From Ruminococcoides sp052118065 (GTDB lineage: Bacteria > Bacillota > Clostridia > Oscillospirales > Acutalibacteraceae): 32,270 nucleotides of DNA. This document shows, piece by piece, positions 6,114 through 15,467 of this stretch. The notes beneath the pieces were generated by a model. That model did no database searches. It was given only the letters and a program-made list of their open reading frames with translations, and was not told where the DNA came from. Location: positions 1 to 32,270 of the forward strand of contig JBQKHY010000028.1 of assembly GCA_052118065.1 (NCBI GenBank), given 5' to 3'. Position numbers and translations under genes: made by a program. Every line of letters starts with the position of its first letter. Within the stretch, counting starts at the first letter, position 1.

Positions 6114-7175
6114 TCATCTTTTAGTGTTGCTAATAATTTTTCCTTTTACTTCTTCAATCTGTTTCTTAGAACTGTCATTTAAACTTTTTTTCCAGAATGG
6201 AAGTTTTATAAGTCCCACAACTGTACCTATACCATAGGTTATATGAAGTAAAGGAAAAATTAATGGCAAAAGTATAAACTGAGGATAAAACTTCCTTACA
6301 ATACAACATGAAACTGTATTTACAAGGTCAAACATACCATAAGCTATACCAAGTAGTATTAGGAAAATATGAATTCCAAAGCAAGAGAAAATAATACTTC
6401 CCAGCAAAGCCATAACAAATACAAATGGTACAAAGTGAAAGTAGCTTAAACATTCCTTACACACACCAAGTGTTAGTCCAATCCAGTAACCATTACCATA
6501 CTTTTGCTTAATCATATTAGGGAGAGTGTTTCTTGTCATTTGATAAGAGATAATATCAGGACAACAACATAGCTTGTAACCGGCTTTTCTAATGCGATAG
6601 TGCATTTCATTATCCTCAGTTCTGCCTAAGTCCTCGTTAAATCCACCAACTTTAGCAAAAACCTCTCTTTTATAAGCAGCATGAAACATACTGTCAACAT
6701 ATTCTTTCTGAACAGGTCTTCTTCTGTAGGAAGCAATAGATGAACCGAAAAGTGATTCTTCTGCTGCAAGAAGTGTTTGTTTCCAAGGTGACTCACCAAG
6801 TACAATGTTAGGTCTGCCACCACCGGTAACATTTTCACCTTCTTTAAGGTGCATAACATTTTTAGAAATAAAGTTCCTTGGAATACTTGCATGGGCATCT
6901 ACCCTGATGATAATATCACCGGTAGCTACCTTTAAAGCCTCATTCCAGCTGGAAGCCTGATTGCCTCTATTGTTCTGAACAACCTTAACATCCATAAAGC
7001 CGTAATGTGAATTCTTAAAATCATTCATCATTTCAAGTGTGTTGTCCTTAGAAAAAGAATCAACAAGTACAACTTCAATTTGATTATGTGGATAATCTTG
7101 ATTTGATATATCCCTAAAAAGACCATTAAGAACTGCACCTTCGTTAAGTGCAATCATACAAATTGATACAGTCAT
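6114..7175 (-). CDS. Family 2 glycosyltransferase with C-terminal membrane segments
   Basis: The 353-residue protein has a GT-A fold glycosyltransferase domain at residues 1-235. It opens with VSICMIALNE, has the DxH-type metal site at DAH (93-95) and the TED motif (186-188), then about three hydrophobic segments between 246 and 325 and a Lys-rich tail. This layout resembles ExoA-type transferases that extend lipid-linked or surface polysaccharides at the inner face of the membrane. Donor and acceptor cannot be read from the sequence. ATG start with AAAGGGTAGG upstream. It lies 23 bases after the DUF975 gene and 15 bases before licD, so all are probably one transcript. A role in making the glycan that LicD modifies is inferred from position. 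Confidence 0.88.
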   Translation of the reverse strand: MTVSICMIALNEGAVLNGLFRDISNQDYPHNQIEVVLVDSFSKDNTLEMMNDFKNSHYGFMDVKVVQNNRGNQASSWNEALKVATGDIIIRVDAHASIPRNFISKNVMHLKEGENVTGGGRPNIVLGESPWKQTLLAAEESLFGSSIASYRRRPVQKEYVDSMFHAAYKREVFAKVGGFNEDLGRTEDNEMHYRIRKAGYKLCCCPDIISYQMTRNTLPNMIKQKYGNGYWIGLTLGVCKECLSYFHFVPFVFVMALLGSIIFSCFGIHIFLILLGIAYGMFDLVNTVSCCIVRKFYPQFILLPLIFPLLHITYGIGTVVGLIKLPFWKKSLNDSSKKQIEEVKGKIISNTKR

Positions 7176-7198
7176 AATCCTACCCTTTCAATAAACCC

Positions 7199-7954
7199 TT
7201 ATTCTTGAATATACAAACTTGTAATCCACTTTCCGTTATTCATAAATGCAACAGTAATATAAGGTACAACGAAAACAAGTGGTACAATAAGAAAGCAAAG
7301 TAAAATATATGGTAGAAAAGAAAGTAAAATCTTTCTACAATCATTTAATTTATCGGAAATAAAGTTTAATCCTAATTTTATAATTTCTTCATTACTTATG
7401 CTTTCATCTTCAAAATAAACACAAGGTACTATTGTGTATTTAATACACACAAAAATTGTTGCAACAAAAGCCATCACTGTAAATGTAATAGCAAATGCAA
7501 GAAGTGCAACATATGATGTTATAGCAAAAAATACGGAAAAAATCAAGGCTGGAACAGTAAAAACCATAAAATAAGCTAAAATTCTTACCATAATATTTAG
7601 GTTTAAACTAAGACACTTGTTGTACTTTTCTTTATTAAAGTAGTAAAAAATGTCCTTTAGTGAGTAGTCTTGATTTTTAGAAATTAGGTAACACATCCTA
7701 AAATATCCTGTAAATATAGGTGTGGAAAATAACCACACAACCACAAGTACAAGAGAAATAAATGACAGTACCCCTTGATAAAACAGAGTATTTGTATTTA
7801 CAAATAAGTTTATTATATTGCTGATAACTTCATCAAGTATCATTAGTAAAACAGTAGGGAGGACAGCTATCAGAAAGCCTCCGATAGCATTGCCCCAATT
7901 ATCCTTAGCAAGTAAGGCTAATGACTGTTTCTTAATTGTTTGTTCAATGTTCAT
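7199..7954 (-). CDS. DUF975 family multi-pass membrane protein
   Basis: The 251-residue protein has a short N-terminal segment with the AKDNWGNAI motif typical of DUF975, followed by roughly six hydrophobic helices, with a charged loop (FNKEKYNK) in the middle and a DESISNEEII stretch before the last helices. The function of DUF975 is not established. I chose the ATG at 7954, which has GAGG five bases upstream; the upstream in-frame TTG at 7969 overlaps the dipeptidase stop codon and has no better site. It lies in the same gene string as yfhO, the dipeptidase and the glycosyltransferase, which suggests an envelope role, but this is only a positional inference. Confidence 0.8.
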   Translation of the reverse strand: MNIEQTIKKQSLALLAKDNWGNAIGGFLIAVLPTVLLMILDEVISNIINLFVNTNTLFYQGVLSFISLVLVVVWLFSTPIFTGYFRMCYLISKNQDYSLKDIFYYFNKEKYNKCLSLNLNIMVRILAYFMVFTVPALIFSVFFAITSYVALLAFAITFTVMAFVATIFVCIKYTIVPCVYFEDESISNEEIIKLGLNFISDKLNDCRKILLSFLPYILLCFLIVPLVFVVPYITVAFMNNGKWITSLYIQE

Positions 7955-7961
7955 AATTTCC

Positions 7962-9329
7962 TCAGTCAAAGTTGCCTGTATAAAGTCTGTACATAGCCTC
8001 TAAGCAAATTTCTGCATGTTTAAAGAACTTTTCTTCATCAAGACTTTCATTAGCATTGTGCATATTGCTTGTGTCATCCTTAAATACAGGACCAAAGGCA
8101 ACACCCTTGTTGTCTAACATTCTTGCATATGTTCCACCACCTGTAGAATATAGCTCAGGTTCTTCACCCATAACTTCATTATAAGCTGACTTTAGCAGTG
8201 AGATAATAGGAGCATTTTCATCCATATTTAGTGGCTTTAGGTGGCTAAGTATCTTAACATGAAGATTGTCCTTACTTGCGATTTTCTTAATTCTATATAG
8301 AATAACATTGCCATCCATTGTAACAGGATAACGAACATCAATCTTAGCTTTAGCTGATTTATCATCAATTTGAATCGAACCAACATTTACTGTTAATTCG
8401 CCGGAAATGCTGTCTCTCATTTTGATACCAAGAGAATTACCGTTAGTTTCCAGACCAATTGATGAATTGATGAATGAACATAGTGAACCTAGCTGAACAT
8501 AGTTAAAGTTAGATGCAAGTAGTTCTACAAGAGCAGTAGCAGCATTTTTACCTTTGTTAGGTACACAAGCATGACTTGCTCTACCGTGAGAAATAATCAT
8601 AACACCGTCAATAGTGTAGTGAAAGTCAAAGTCACAGTCCATAGCATCAGCAAATCTTACTAGGTTGTGGTCGTCATATTCGCTACAGTCAACCATAGCA
8701 TATGCAGTATCAGGAACAATGTTTACTGCCTTACCTGCGTGAAATTCATTAAGTGTTGTACCGTCATTAGTTTCAGCAGTAATCTCAAGTTGTAAGATAC
8801 CCTTTTCACATTGACAAATACCATAGTCACTGTCAGGTGTAAAGCTATATTCAGGCATTTTTTCATTTTCAAAATATGTTTCCATATCCTTCATACCTTT
8901 TTCTTCATCAGTACCGTAAATAGCTCTCAAAGTGTTTTTACCTTCAACATCGGCATCCTTAAGTGCCTTTAAGCAGTAAAGAGTAATAAGTGCAGCACCT
9001 TTGTCATCAGCAACACCTCTGCCGTATAGTCTGCCGTCTTTTCTTGTTAATTCAAATGGTAGTGAGTCCCAGTTGTTACCACCCGGTACAACATCAAGGT
9101 GAGTAAGTACACCACATAAGTCACCACTGTTGCCTAGTTGTGCATGACCTGCAATATTTTCAATATTCTTAGTGTCAAGACCGAATTCCTTTGCCTTATC
9201 AAGAATAAAGTTAAGTGCTGCTTCACAATCTCCTTGATTTTCACCTGAAATAGATTGGAAAGAAATTAAAGTCTTTAAGTCCTTTAGAATGTCCTCTTTA
9301 TATTTTAAAATGTTTTTACCAAAATACAT
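7962..9329 (-). CDS. M20 family dipeptidase, PepV/Sapep type
   Basis: This 455-residue cytoplasmic metallopeptidase belongs to the PepV/Sapep group, which cleaves dipeptides with two metal ions. Metal ligands appear in THLDVVPGG (H77, with D79 as helper), GVADDKG (D108 bridging), GTDEEKG (E142 catalytic, E143) and TPDSDYG (D167), and a late histidine occurs in NMHNANES. The insertion between the two halves of the catalytic domain holds the lid/dimerisation-like domain. Length fits PepV (about 470). ATG with GGAGG upstream. It follows yfhO by 15 bases and its stop overlaps the ribosome binding region of the DUF975 gene, so it belongs to the envelope gene string; its role there is not obvious beyond peptide recycling. 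Confidence 0.9.
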   Translation of the reverse strand: MYFGKNILKYKEDILKDLKTLISFQSISGENQGDCEAALNFILDKAKEFGLDTKNIENIAGHAQLGNSGDLCGVLTHLDVVPGGNNWDSLPFELTRKDGRLYGRGVADDKGAALITLYCLKALKDADVEGKNTLRAIYGTDEEKGMKDMETYFENEKMPEYSFTPDSDYGICQCEKGILQLEITAETNDGTTLNEFHAGKAVNIVPDTAYAMVDCSEYDDHNLVRFADAMDCDFDFHYTIDGVMIISHGRASHACVPNKGKNAATALVELLASNFNYVQLGSLCSFINSSIGLETNGNSLGIKMRDSISGELTVNVGSIQIDDKSAKAKIDVRYPVTMDGNVILYRIKKIASKDNLHVKILSHLKPLNMDENAPIISLLKSAYNEVMGEEPELYSTGGGTYARMLDNKGVAFGPVFKDDTSNMHNANESLDEEKFFKHAEICLEAMYRLYTGNFD

Positions 9330-9344
9330 ACTATTACCTCCAAA

Positions 9345-11735
9345 TTATTTTTTTACTTTTCTCTTTCTGTAATACAAGAAACCTATATATCCTATGTAAA
9401 TAACACCGGAAATTAATGTAATAGCAAAACCGGCTGATAGTCCCGGAGTTTTGTAAGTAAACTTAATTTCACTGGTGGAATTTCCATCAACTTTAACGGC
9501 CATAAAGCTAACATTTACCTTTTCAATATTAACTTCTTTACCGTTAACATAAGCACTCCAACCATCTTCATATGGTACAGAGAAAAATACTAAATTGTCT
9601 TTGCCTTTATTATCTATTGTAGCAGTAAAACTGTTGTTAATGTATTTAAAGTTTTTACAACTCTGACTTTTTCTGTTTTCACAATCCTTCTTGTATGAAC
9701 TTTCATTATAAGTAAAACTGTCAGCTTTGCTACTTGTATAAGAAGACTCATCATTACTTTCTTTATAGCCTGTAATAGATGAATATTTCTTCATTTGTTT
9801 TTCGGATAGTACCATAGCCTTCATAAGTGCTTTATCTCTGTCAGTTGTAGGAATATCTTTAAATTCTTTACTTGAAATAAAGTCATTGTACATAAAGCCC
9901 ATAGGTACATAATACTGATTTTCATAAATATTAACACCGTTTCTAGTGTCTAGATATTTAAATCCCGGCATTTTAGTGTTGCCGTCTTCATCAATAAAGT
10001 TTTCATTATCACTAGGATTGTCAAATAAATACTTAACAGACAGTAAACCTCTTAAACCGTAAAGCTCAGTATCAGGTCTTGATGCAACATCCCTTGCACT
10101 GTCAAATGTAGGGTAGAAGTCCATAATTGAACCCGGAACTATACTTTGAAAGGCTTGAATGTTAGGTATCTGCCAGTACATTCCCAGGTTGTCTGTACAT
10201 TCATAAAAGTCACTTCTGACATTCTTAATGTCATCAATCTTCAGGTCTTTACCACCATTTAGTGAATAGTCAATGATAAAGTCTTTGTTAGACTGTAACA
10301 CACCTAAATATACTATATAGTTGCCATATACTGCAACTACCAGTGCTAAAGCTAAGGTTAACATTCTCATCATCTTTTTTCTATTGTGAGCAAATGCCTT
10401 TAGAATAAACACAAATCCACACATAGAAATAAGTGCAATGCTACCGTAAATCCATAACCATTCAGAATAATTCTCAAGTCCAAAAGTTGTTTTATTGTCA
10501 ACTTCACTTGTATTAGGCATTAAACCAACAAGCAGAAGAATTACAACAGTTACACCGGCAGAAATTCTTGTAGCCTTTAGCCAGTCAACTTCAGCATTTT
10601 CCATAGAAATTACTGTTGCAAGAACTAGGATAAGGTCGAACATATAGAACCATCTTGCATAGTAATTCATATTAAAACCTTGGAAAGCTGCATTAAAGAT
10701 TGGTACAAGTGCAACTACAATCAGTAGTGGAATTAATTTCTTTAACCAATGCTTTTCTTTAGTTTGTAAGAAACCTATAACACCTGTCATACCAACAAGA
10801 GGTAACCAACCTGCAATACTTGCCCAGTTACCACCACTGTCAGGTGTAAAGTTAGGTCTTGCTGCAATATCAGGTGGGAAGAAGAATGACTCAATAATGT
10901 GTACATACTTCTGTGGTGTATCATATACAACTGCATTCCAACCGTTAGGCCATTCCGATAATCTGTTGTTCTGAATAACAGATAGAATAGATGGCAGAAG
11001 AATTACAGCAGTCATTAAGAAACCTATAATAACTTCAAAAGCTAATATCAGTAATTCTGTAAATTTAATTTTAGGGTAAGTTTTTGTACAAATTCTAAGT
11101 ACCCAATAAATAATAACAAATACAACCTGACCTACAAAGAAATAGTAGTTCATTGTACAAGCTAAAAATACACTTAAAGCAACAATGCCTTTTCTTTTCT
11201 TATACATATATTCATCAATAGAATATAGCAAAAGTGGGAAAATCAGTATTGCCTCATGAAAGTGGTTGAAAAATACATTGTAAACACTAAATCCACTAAA
11301 TGCATATAGTAAAGCACCAAATACAGCAGTAGATTTGTTCTTTACATATCTTTGTAAGAAAAGATATGATGTAAGTGAGGCACAAGCAATTTTTAAAATT
11401 AGCAAAGGCCCCATAAGGTAAGGTACTGCACCTGAAGGGAACAGTAGTGTTATCCAAAAGAAAGGACTGCCAAGTAGATAGAAACTATAACTACCTACAA
11501 GGTTAGCACCAAGGTCTGTTGTATTGCTCCACATTGTATCACCATTCAAAATAGAATCGTGAACCATCTGATAAAATGGGATTTGCTGAGCATTAAAGTC
11601 ACCGTAAAATACAAAGTAACCATTACCGGCTATCATATTTGGAATGAAAAACAAACTTGCAAATAAGATACCCAACAAAAAGGACATTAGTGCATAGTTC
11701 TTTTCTTTTCTATATAAAGATTTTCTTAAATTCAT
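9345..11735 (-). CDS. YfhO family membrane protein (GT-C-like)
   Basis: The 796-residue protein has about twelve hydrophobic segments over residues 15-470, a large extracytoplasmic domain to about residue 765, a last membrane helix and a basic tail (RKRKVKK). This is the YfhO layout. Bacillus subtilis YfhO is needed to glycosylate lipoteichoic acid using lipid-linked sugars on the outer face, so a comparable sugar transfer onto a surface polymer is likely here, though substrate is unknown. The ATG has AGGAGA 13 bases upstream, slightly far; an ATG ten bases earlier is out of frame. It is the first gene of a minus-strand string running through licD and starts divergently from yfbR. No convincing minus-strand promoter could be picked in the 135-base gap. 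Confidence 0.85.
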   Translation of the reverse strand: MNLRKSLYRKEKNYALMSFLLGILFASLFFIPNMIAGNGYFVFYGDFNAQQIPFYQMVHDSILNGDTMWSNTTDLGANLVGSYSFYLLGSPFFWITLLFPSGAVPYLMGPLLILKIACASLTSYLFLQRYVKNKSTAVFGALLYAFSGFSVYNVFFNHFHEAILIFPLLLYSIDEYMYKKRKGIVALSVFLACTMNYYFFVGQVVFVIIYWVLRICTKTYPKIKFTELLILAFEVIIGFLMTAVILLPSILSVIQNNRLSEWPNGWNAVVYDTPQKYVHIIESFFFPPDIAARPNFTPDSGGNWASIAGWLPLVGMTGVIGFLQTKEKHWLKKLIPLLIVVALVPIFNAAFQGFNMNYYARWFYMFDLILVLATVISMENAEVDWLKATRISAGVTVVILLLVGLMPNTSEVDNKTTFGLENYSEWLWIYGSIALISMCGFVFILKAFAHNRKKMMRMLTLALALVVAVYGNYIVYLGVLQSNKDFIIDYSLNGGKDLKIDDIKNVRSDFYECTDNLGMYWQIPNIQAFQSIVPGSIMDFYPTFDSARDVASRPDTELYGLRGLLSVKYLFDNPSDNENFIDEDGNTKMPGFKYLDTRNGVNIYENQYYVPMGFMYNDFISSKEFKDIPTTDRDKALMKAMVLSEKQMKKYSSITGYKESNDESSYTSSKADSFTYNESSYKKDCENRKSQSCKNFKYINNSFTATIDNKGKDNLVFFSVPYEDGWSAYVNGKEVNIEKVNVSFMAVKVDGNSTSEIKFTYKTPGLSAGFAITLISGVIYIGYIGFLYYRKRKVKK

Positions 11736-11770
11736 AATTATCCATTATTCTCCTAAATTGTTAAAAATTA

Positions 11771-11799
11771 TTTACTATAAATCTAAAATAGGATATAAT
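11771..11799 (+). promoter_or_regulatory. Probable promoter of yfbR
   Basis: -35 TTTACT (11771-11776), 17-base spacer, -10 TATAAT (11794-11799). The -35 is only a partial match. The surrounding region is very AT rich, so other -10-like strings exist. Confidence 0.5.
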
Positions 11800-11870
11800 A
11801 TAACAACAGTATAACATATTATAAAGATTTTTGCATTATATATTTATAATTTTTTGGAGATGAAGTAAAA

Positions 11871-12455
11871 ATGAGTAATAGCCACTTTTTCGCTATGATT
11901 AGCAGAATGAAATATATTAACCGTTGGGGTTTAATGAACAATACTTTTAATGAAAATATAAGTGAACATTCTTTACAAGTTGCAATGTTTACTCATTGTT
12001 TGATTTTAATGCACAATGATAAATTCGGCGAAAATCTAAATGCCGACAGAGGTGCAGTACTTGGTATGTATCACGATTCCAGTGAGATTATTACAGGTGA
12101 CTTGCCAACACCAATAAAGTACTTTAATCCTGAAATTTGTGATGCATATAAAAAGGTAGAAAATTTAGCAGAAGAAAGGTTACTTTCTCTTTTGCCACAG
12201 TCACTAAGACATTATTATGATGATATTTTACATTATAATGAAAAGGATGAAATTCTTTGGAAATATGTAAAAGCCGGTGATAAGATTTCAGCACTTACAA
12301 AATGTATGGAAGAAATTAAGGTAGGTAATAGAGAATTTACAGATGCCTTTGAAACAACTAAGAAGTCATTAGAAAATATGAATATGCCGGTAGTTGACGA
12401 ATTTATTAAAGAATTTATCCCATCATTTCAGCTAACTTTAGATAAGTTAGAGTAA
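11871..12455 (+). CDS. yfbR: 5'-deoxynucleotidase, HD domain (YfbR-like)
   Basis: The 194-residue protein hydrolyses deoxyribonucleoside 5'-monophosphates to deoxynucleosides and phosphate and so helps keep dNTP pools in balance. All key positions of the Escherichia coli enzyme are seen at the same residue numbers: R18 and W19 (which select deoxyribose), H33 in SEHSLQ, the HD pair H68-D69 with E72 and D77 in MYHDSSEIITGDLPTP, and D137 in KAGDKIS. Length is also standard. The ATG is preceded by GGAGA about ten bases upstream. It is transcribed divergently from yfhO and is followed after 128 bases by the LCP genes; no functional link with them is evident. Confidence 0.95.
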   Translation: MSNSHFFAMISRMKYINRWGLMNNTFNENISEHSLQVAMFTHCLILMHNDKFGENLNADRGAVLGMYHDSSEIITGDLPTPIKYFNPEICDAYKKVENLAEERLLSLLPQSLRHYYDDILHYNEKDEILWKYVKAGDKISALTKCMEEIKVGNREFTDAFETTKKSLENMNMPVVDEFIKEFIPSFQLTLDKLE

Positions 12456-12583
12456 GTGTATATAGTTCTCATATATAGCTACCTAGTATTATATTTCTTT
12501 ATTAGAATAAAAATCTTTTACTTTTGGTGTATAATGGTAAAAAATATGGAAGATAAGAGATTTTTACAGAAAGGAATATTTTT

Positions 12584-13873
12584 ATGGCTTATCAGGGAAA
12601 AAGAGCAATTACTCCGGAGAAAAAGAAAAAAGAAAAAGTTATTAAGCAACCTACCAATGAACAGTCTATTGTAGTGGATAATGATGTAGTTGATATTTCT
12701 TCTAAGTCAACAAAGGCAGTTTATAAAAAGAGAAATACAATTATTCAGGTTGTTGCAATAGTAATGGCAGTAATTTTTGTTGCTTGTGGTGGTGCTTTGG
12801 TATATGCATCTTCAATTATCGGTTCAATTACTGATGATAGTGCAGATAAAGACACAAAGAATTATACAGTTAAGGACGATAGAGGTAACGGTGTTATCTC
12901 TGACAATAAACTTCTTGCTAATAAAGATGTGTTAAATGTTATGCTGTTTGGTCAAGATAATAAAGACTCAAAGTATGACAATGGTCGTTCAGATACAATG
13001 ATTCTTCTTTCTGTTGATGTGACAAATAAGCAAATTAAGCTCACTTCTTTTTTAAGAGATACTTATGTTTATATTCCATCAGGTGATGATTTTGAAGGTT
13101 GGTATAAACTTAATGAGTCATATAACCATGGTGGAGCAAAGCTAACAGTAAAGACTATTGAAAGCAACTTTGGTATTAAGATTGACAGATATGCTATTGT
13201 TGACTTTAGTGGATTTAAAGATATTATTGATGCCTTAGGTGGTTTGACAATTCCTATTACAGGTAATGAAGCAAGATATATTAATGCACAGATTGAACAT
13301 AATAATCAGAAATGCCCTAAGGTAGCAAAGAAGTATTGTAAATCAGTTTACAAGAAAGATAAGAACGGTAAGTATAGTTATGACAGAAACGGTGATAAAG
13401 TAGAAATCACCAGAAAAGTTAAGCTAACCGGTAAACAAGCTCTTTGGTATGCTCGTAACAGAGGTAGTACAGAACTTGGTGGAGAAAACTTTAGTGGTAA
13501 TGACTGGGATAGAACTGATAGACAGAGAAAGGTTATTAAAGCACTTATTGATGAATTTAAGGGTGCATCCTTTACAAATTTAGTTTCAGCAGTTGAAAAG
13601 GTTGGTCCTATGGTTCAAACTAACTTTAAGTCCAACGAAATCACTTCTTTGCTTACATGTGCATTCAAAATTATGAAGTACCCAATGTATCAGTTTAATA
13701 TGCCAATCGGTGAAGAAAGTGACCAAAACAAACTTTGGTTCTATAATACATACTATCCAAATGGACAGAAATATGATGTTGTAGAAATCAACGATTGGGA
13801 GAAAACAAGAAGTAAAGTTGCCAACTTTGTATTTAATAAAGTAACTGACAAAAAGAGTAAGTTAACATATTAA
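12584..13873 (+). CDS. LCP (LytR-CpsA-Psr) family wall-polymer ligase, copy 1
   Basis: The 429-residue protein has a basic cytoplasmic N terminus (1-50), one membrane helix (about 52-76) and an extracellular LCP domain. LCP enzymes move teichoic acid or capsular polymers from undecaprenyl pyrophosphate to peptidoglycan. Conserved features: NVMLFGQD (118-125), GRSDTM (134-139), the arginine in SFLRDTYVYIP (R158), and QALWYARNRGS (285-295) with DWDRTDRQRK (307-316), which supply the arginines and aspartates that hold the pyrophosphate and metal. An insertion before ALWYAR carries two cysteines, C244 and C252, conserved in copy 2, possibly a disulfide. ATG with AAAGGAA upstream. A direct paralogue follows at 14079. 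The wall ribitol polymer suggested by tarI/tarJ is a plausible substrate. Confidence 0.92.
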   Translation: MAYQGKRAITPEKKKKEKVIKQPTNEQSIVVDNDVVDISSKSTKAVYKKRNTIIQVVAIVMAVIFVACGGALVYASSIIGSITDDSADKDTKNYTVKDDRGNGVISDNKLLANKDVLNVMLFGQDNKDSKYDNGRSDTMILLSVDVTNKQIKLTSFLRDTYVYIPSGDDFEGWYKLNESYNHGGAKLTVKTIESNFGIKIDRYAIVDFSGFKDIIDALGGLTIPITGNEARYINAQIEHNNQKCPKVAKKYCKSVYKKDKNGKYSYDRNGDKVEITRKVKLTGKQALWYARNRGSTELGGENFSGNDWDRTDRQRKVIKALIDEFKGASFTNLVSAVEKVGPMVQTNFKSNEITSLLTCAFKIMKYPMYQFNMPIGEESDQNKLWFYNTYYPNGQKYDVVEINDWEKTRSKVANFVFNKVTDKKSKLTY

Positions 13874-13984
13874 ATAAATACTACTAAAGTAGATAAAATG
13901 CCGATTTTACCTGTATTTTACAGTATTCTTCAATACAACTAAAAAATTAGGTGAAAACTATGTGAATATTGTCCAAAATTGCAT

Positions 13985-14007
13985 TATAATTCTTTAAAAG
14001 AATTATA
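13985..14007. promoter_or_regulatory. Perfect 11-bp inverted repeat upstream of LCP copy 2
   Basis: TATAATTCTTT (13985-13995) is a perfect inverted copy of AAAGAATTATA (13997-14007) with a single base between. It lies in the 205-base gap between the two LCP genes, about 70 bases before the second start, with a TATAAT string at 14025-14030 shortly downstream. It could be an operator for a dimeric regulator; there is no T-tract to make it a terminator. In AT-rich DNA a chance palindrome is possible. Confidence 0.4.
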
Positions 14008-14078
14008 TAGTAAGAAATCTCTTGTATAATCTATTAGATAAAATATATTGAAAAATATATTTAGAAAGGGGCAATATA

Positions 14079-15410
14079 GTGGCAGCATATCGTGGTACTC
14101 GTGGAGTTGAACCTCCAAAACCTCAAAAAGAAAAAGTAAGTAAAGCTACTAATAGCGACTTTATAGATATTTCTTCAAAATCTACAAAGGCAGTTCATAA
14201 GAAAAGAAATACAATTATTCAGATTGTGTCAATTGTAATGGCAGTTCTGTTTGTTGTTTCAGGTGGTGCTTTGGTTTATGCCTCATCAATTATGAATTCC
14301 TTAGGTGATGAAGAGGGAACACTAACTAAAAATACAAAGAACTATACAGTTAAAGATGATAGAGGTAACGGTGTTATCTCCGATAATAAACTACTTGCCA
14401 ACAAAGATGTTCTAAATGTTATGCTTTTTGGTCAAGACAGTAAAGAGTCTAAGGATGACAATGGTCGTTCAGACTCAATGATTCTTGTGTCAGTTGATGT
14501 TGTTCATAAGCAGATTAAGATGACTTCATTCTTAAGAGATACTTATGTTTATATTCCTTCCGGTGACAGTAACGAAGGTTGGAACAAACTTAATGCATCA
14601 TATTCATTTGGTGGTGCTAAGTTAGCAGTTAAAACTATTGAAAGCAACTTTGGTATCAAGGTTGACAGATACGGTATTATTGATTTTAGTGGATTTAAAG
14701 ATGTTATCAATGCACTTGGTGGTGTAACAATTCCTATTACCGGTGTTGAAGCAAGATACATTAATGCACAGATTGATTATAACCATCAGAAGTGCAAGAA
14801 AATTCCTGAAAAGTATTGTAAGTCAGTTTACAAGAAAGATAAAAATGGTAACTACATTTATGATAGCAACGGAAACAAAGTTGAAAAGACCAGAAATGTA
14901 AAGCTAAACGGTCAACAGGCTCTTTGGTATGCTCGTAACAGAGGTAGTGACGAAATCAGTACAACAGAAGTTTTTGCCGGTAGTGACTGGGATAGAACAG
15001 AAAGACAGAGAAAGCTGATTAACACAGTAGTTAAGAAGTTTAAGAATGCTTCATTTACAGAACTACTTGCAGTTGTAAAGGAAGTTGGTCCTATGATTCA
15101 GACTAACTTTAAGCAGAACGATATTACTTCTCTAATGTCAAGTGCTTTAACACTTCTAAAGTACCCTATGTATCAGTTCCATATTCCAATCGGTGAAGAA
15201 AGTGACCCTAATAAGCTATGGACTTATGATAACCCTATTATCAACGGTTATGAATCATCAGTTGTTAAGATTACTGATTGGGACAAGACAAGAAGTGAAC
15301 TTGCTAACTATGTATTTAATAAAGCTAGTAAAAAGTATCTATCAAGTGGTAGTTCAAGCAGTTCAAAGAAAAGTAGTTCTAAATCAAGTTCAAAAAGTAG
15401 TTCAAACTAA
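14079..15410 (+). CDS. LCP family wall-polymer ligase, copy 2, with Ser/Lys-rich tail
   Basis: The 443-residue protein is a close paralogue of the preceding gene: same basic N terminus, one membrane helix (about 45-70), and the same LCP motifs (NVMLFGQDSK, GRSDSM, SFLRDTYVYIP, QALWYARNRGS, DWDRTERQRK) and paired cysteines (KCKK...KYC). It therefore should catalyse the same type of transfer of a polyprenyl-linked polymer to peptidoglycan. Differences are a shorter N terminus, changes in the acidic linker after the helix, and a C-terminal tail of about 21 residues made almost only of Ser and Lys, absent from copy 1. It begins with GTG, with AAAGGGG upstream, and the residues after it align with the start of copy 1. 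A terminator follows. Confidence 0.92.
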   Translation: MAAYRGTRGVEPPKPQKEKVSKATNSDFIDISSKSTKAVHKKRNTIIQIVSIVMAVLFVVSGGALVYASSIMNSLGDEEGTLTKNTKNYTVKDDRGNGVISDNKLLANKDVLNVMLFGQDSKESKDDNGRSDSMILVSVDVVHKQIKMTSFLRDTYVYIPSGDSNEGWNKLNASYSFGGAKLAVKTIESNFGIKVDRYGIIDFSGFKDVINALGGVTIPITGVEARYINAQIDYNHQKCKKIPEKYCKSVYKKDKNGNYIYDSNGNKVEKTRNVKLNGQQALWYARNRGSDEISTTEVFAGSDWDRTERQRKLINTVVKKFKNASFTELLAVVKEVGPMIQTNFKQNDITSLMSSALTLLKYPMYQFHIPIGEESDPNKLWTYDNPIINGYESSVVKITDWDKTRSELANYVFNKASKKYLSSGSSSSSKKSSSKSSSKSSSN

Positions 15411-15415
15411 TTAAA

Positions 15416-15448
15416 AATGTGGGCGAAATTATCGTCCACATTTATTTT
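15416..15448 (+). terminator. Intrinsic terminator after LCP copy 2
   Basis: AATGTGGGCGA (15416-15426) pairs with TCGTCCACATT (15432-15442), with one G-T pair, and is followed by TATTTTA. It ends the LCP unit; the next gene starts only 20 bases later, so that gene depends on read-through or on a promoter I could not identify. Confidence 0.7.
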
Positions 15449-15467
15449 ATGAAAAAGGAGTATTTAT

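Noticed and set aside
12456..12674. 72-codon plus-strand ORF before the first LCP gene
   Set aside because: It overlaps the LCP start in another frame, begins directly after the yfbR stop and has no ribosome binding site; the LCP start at 12584 has one.
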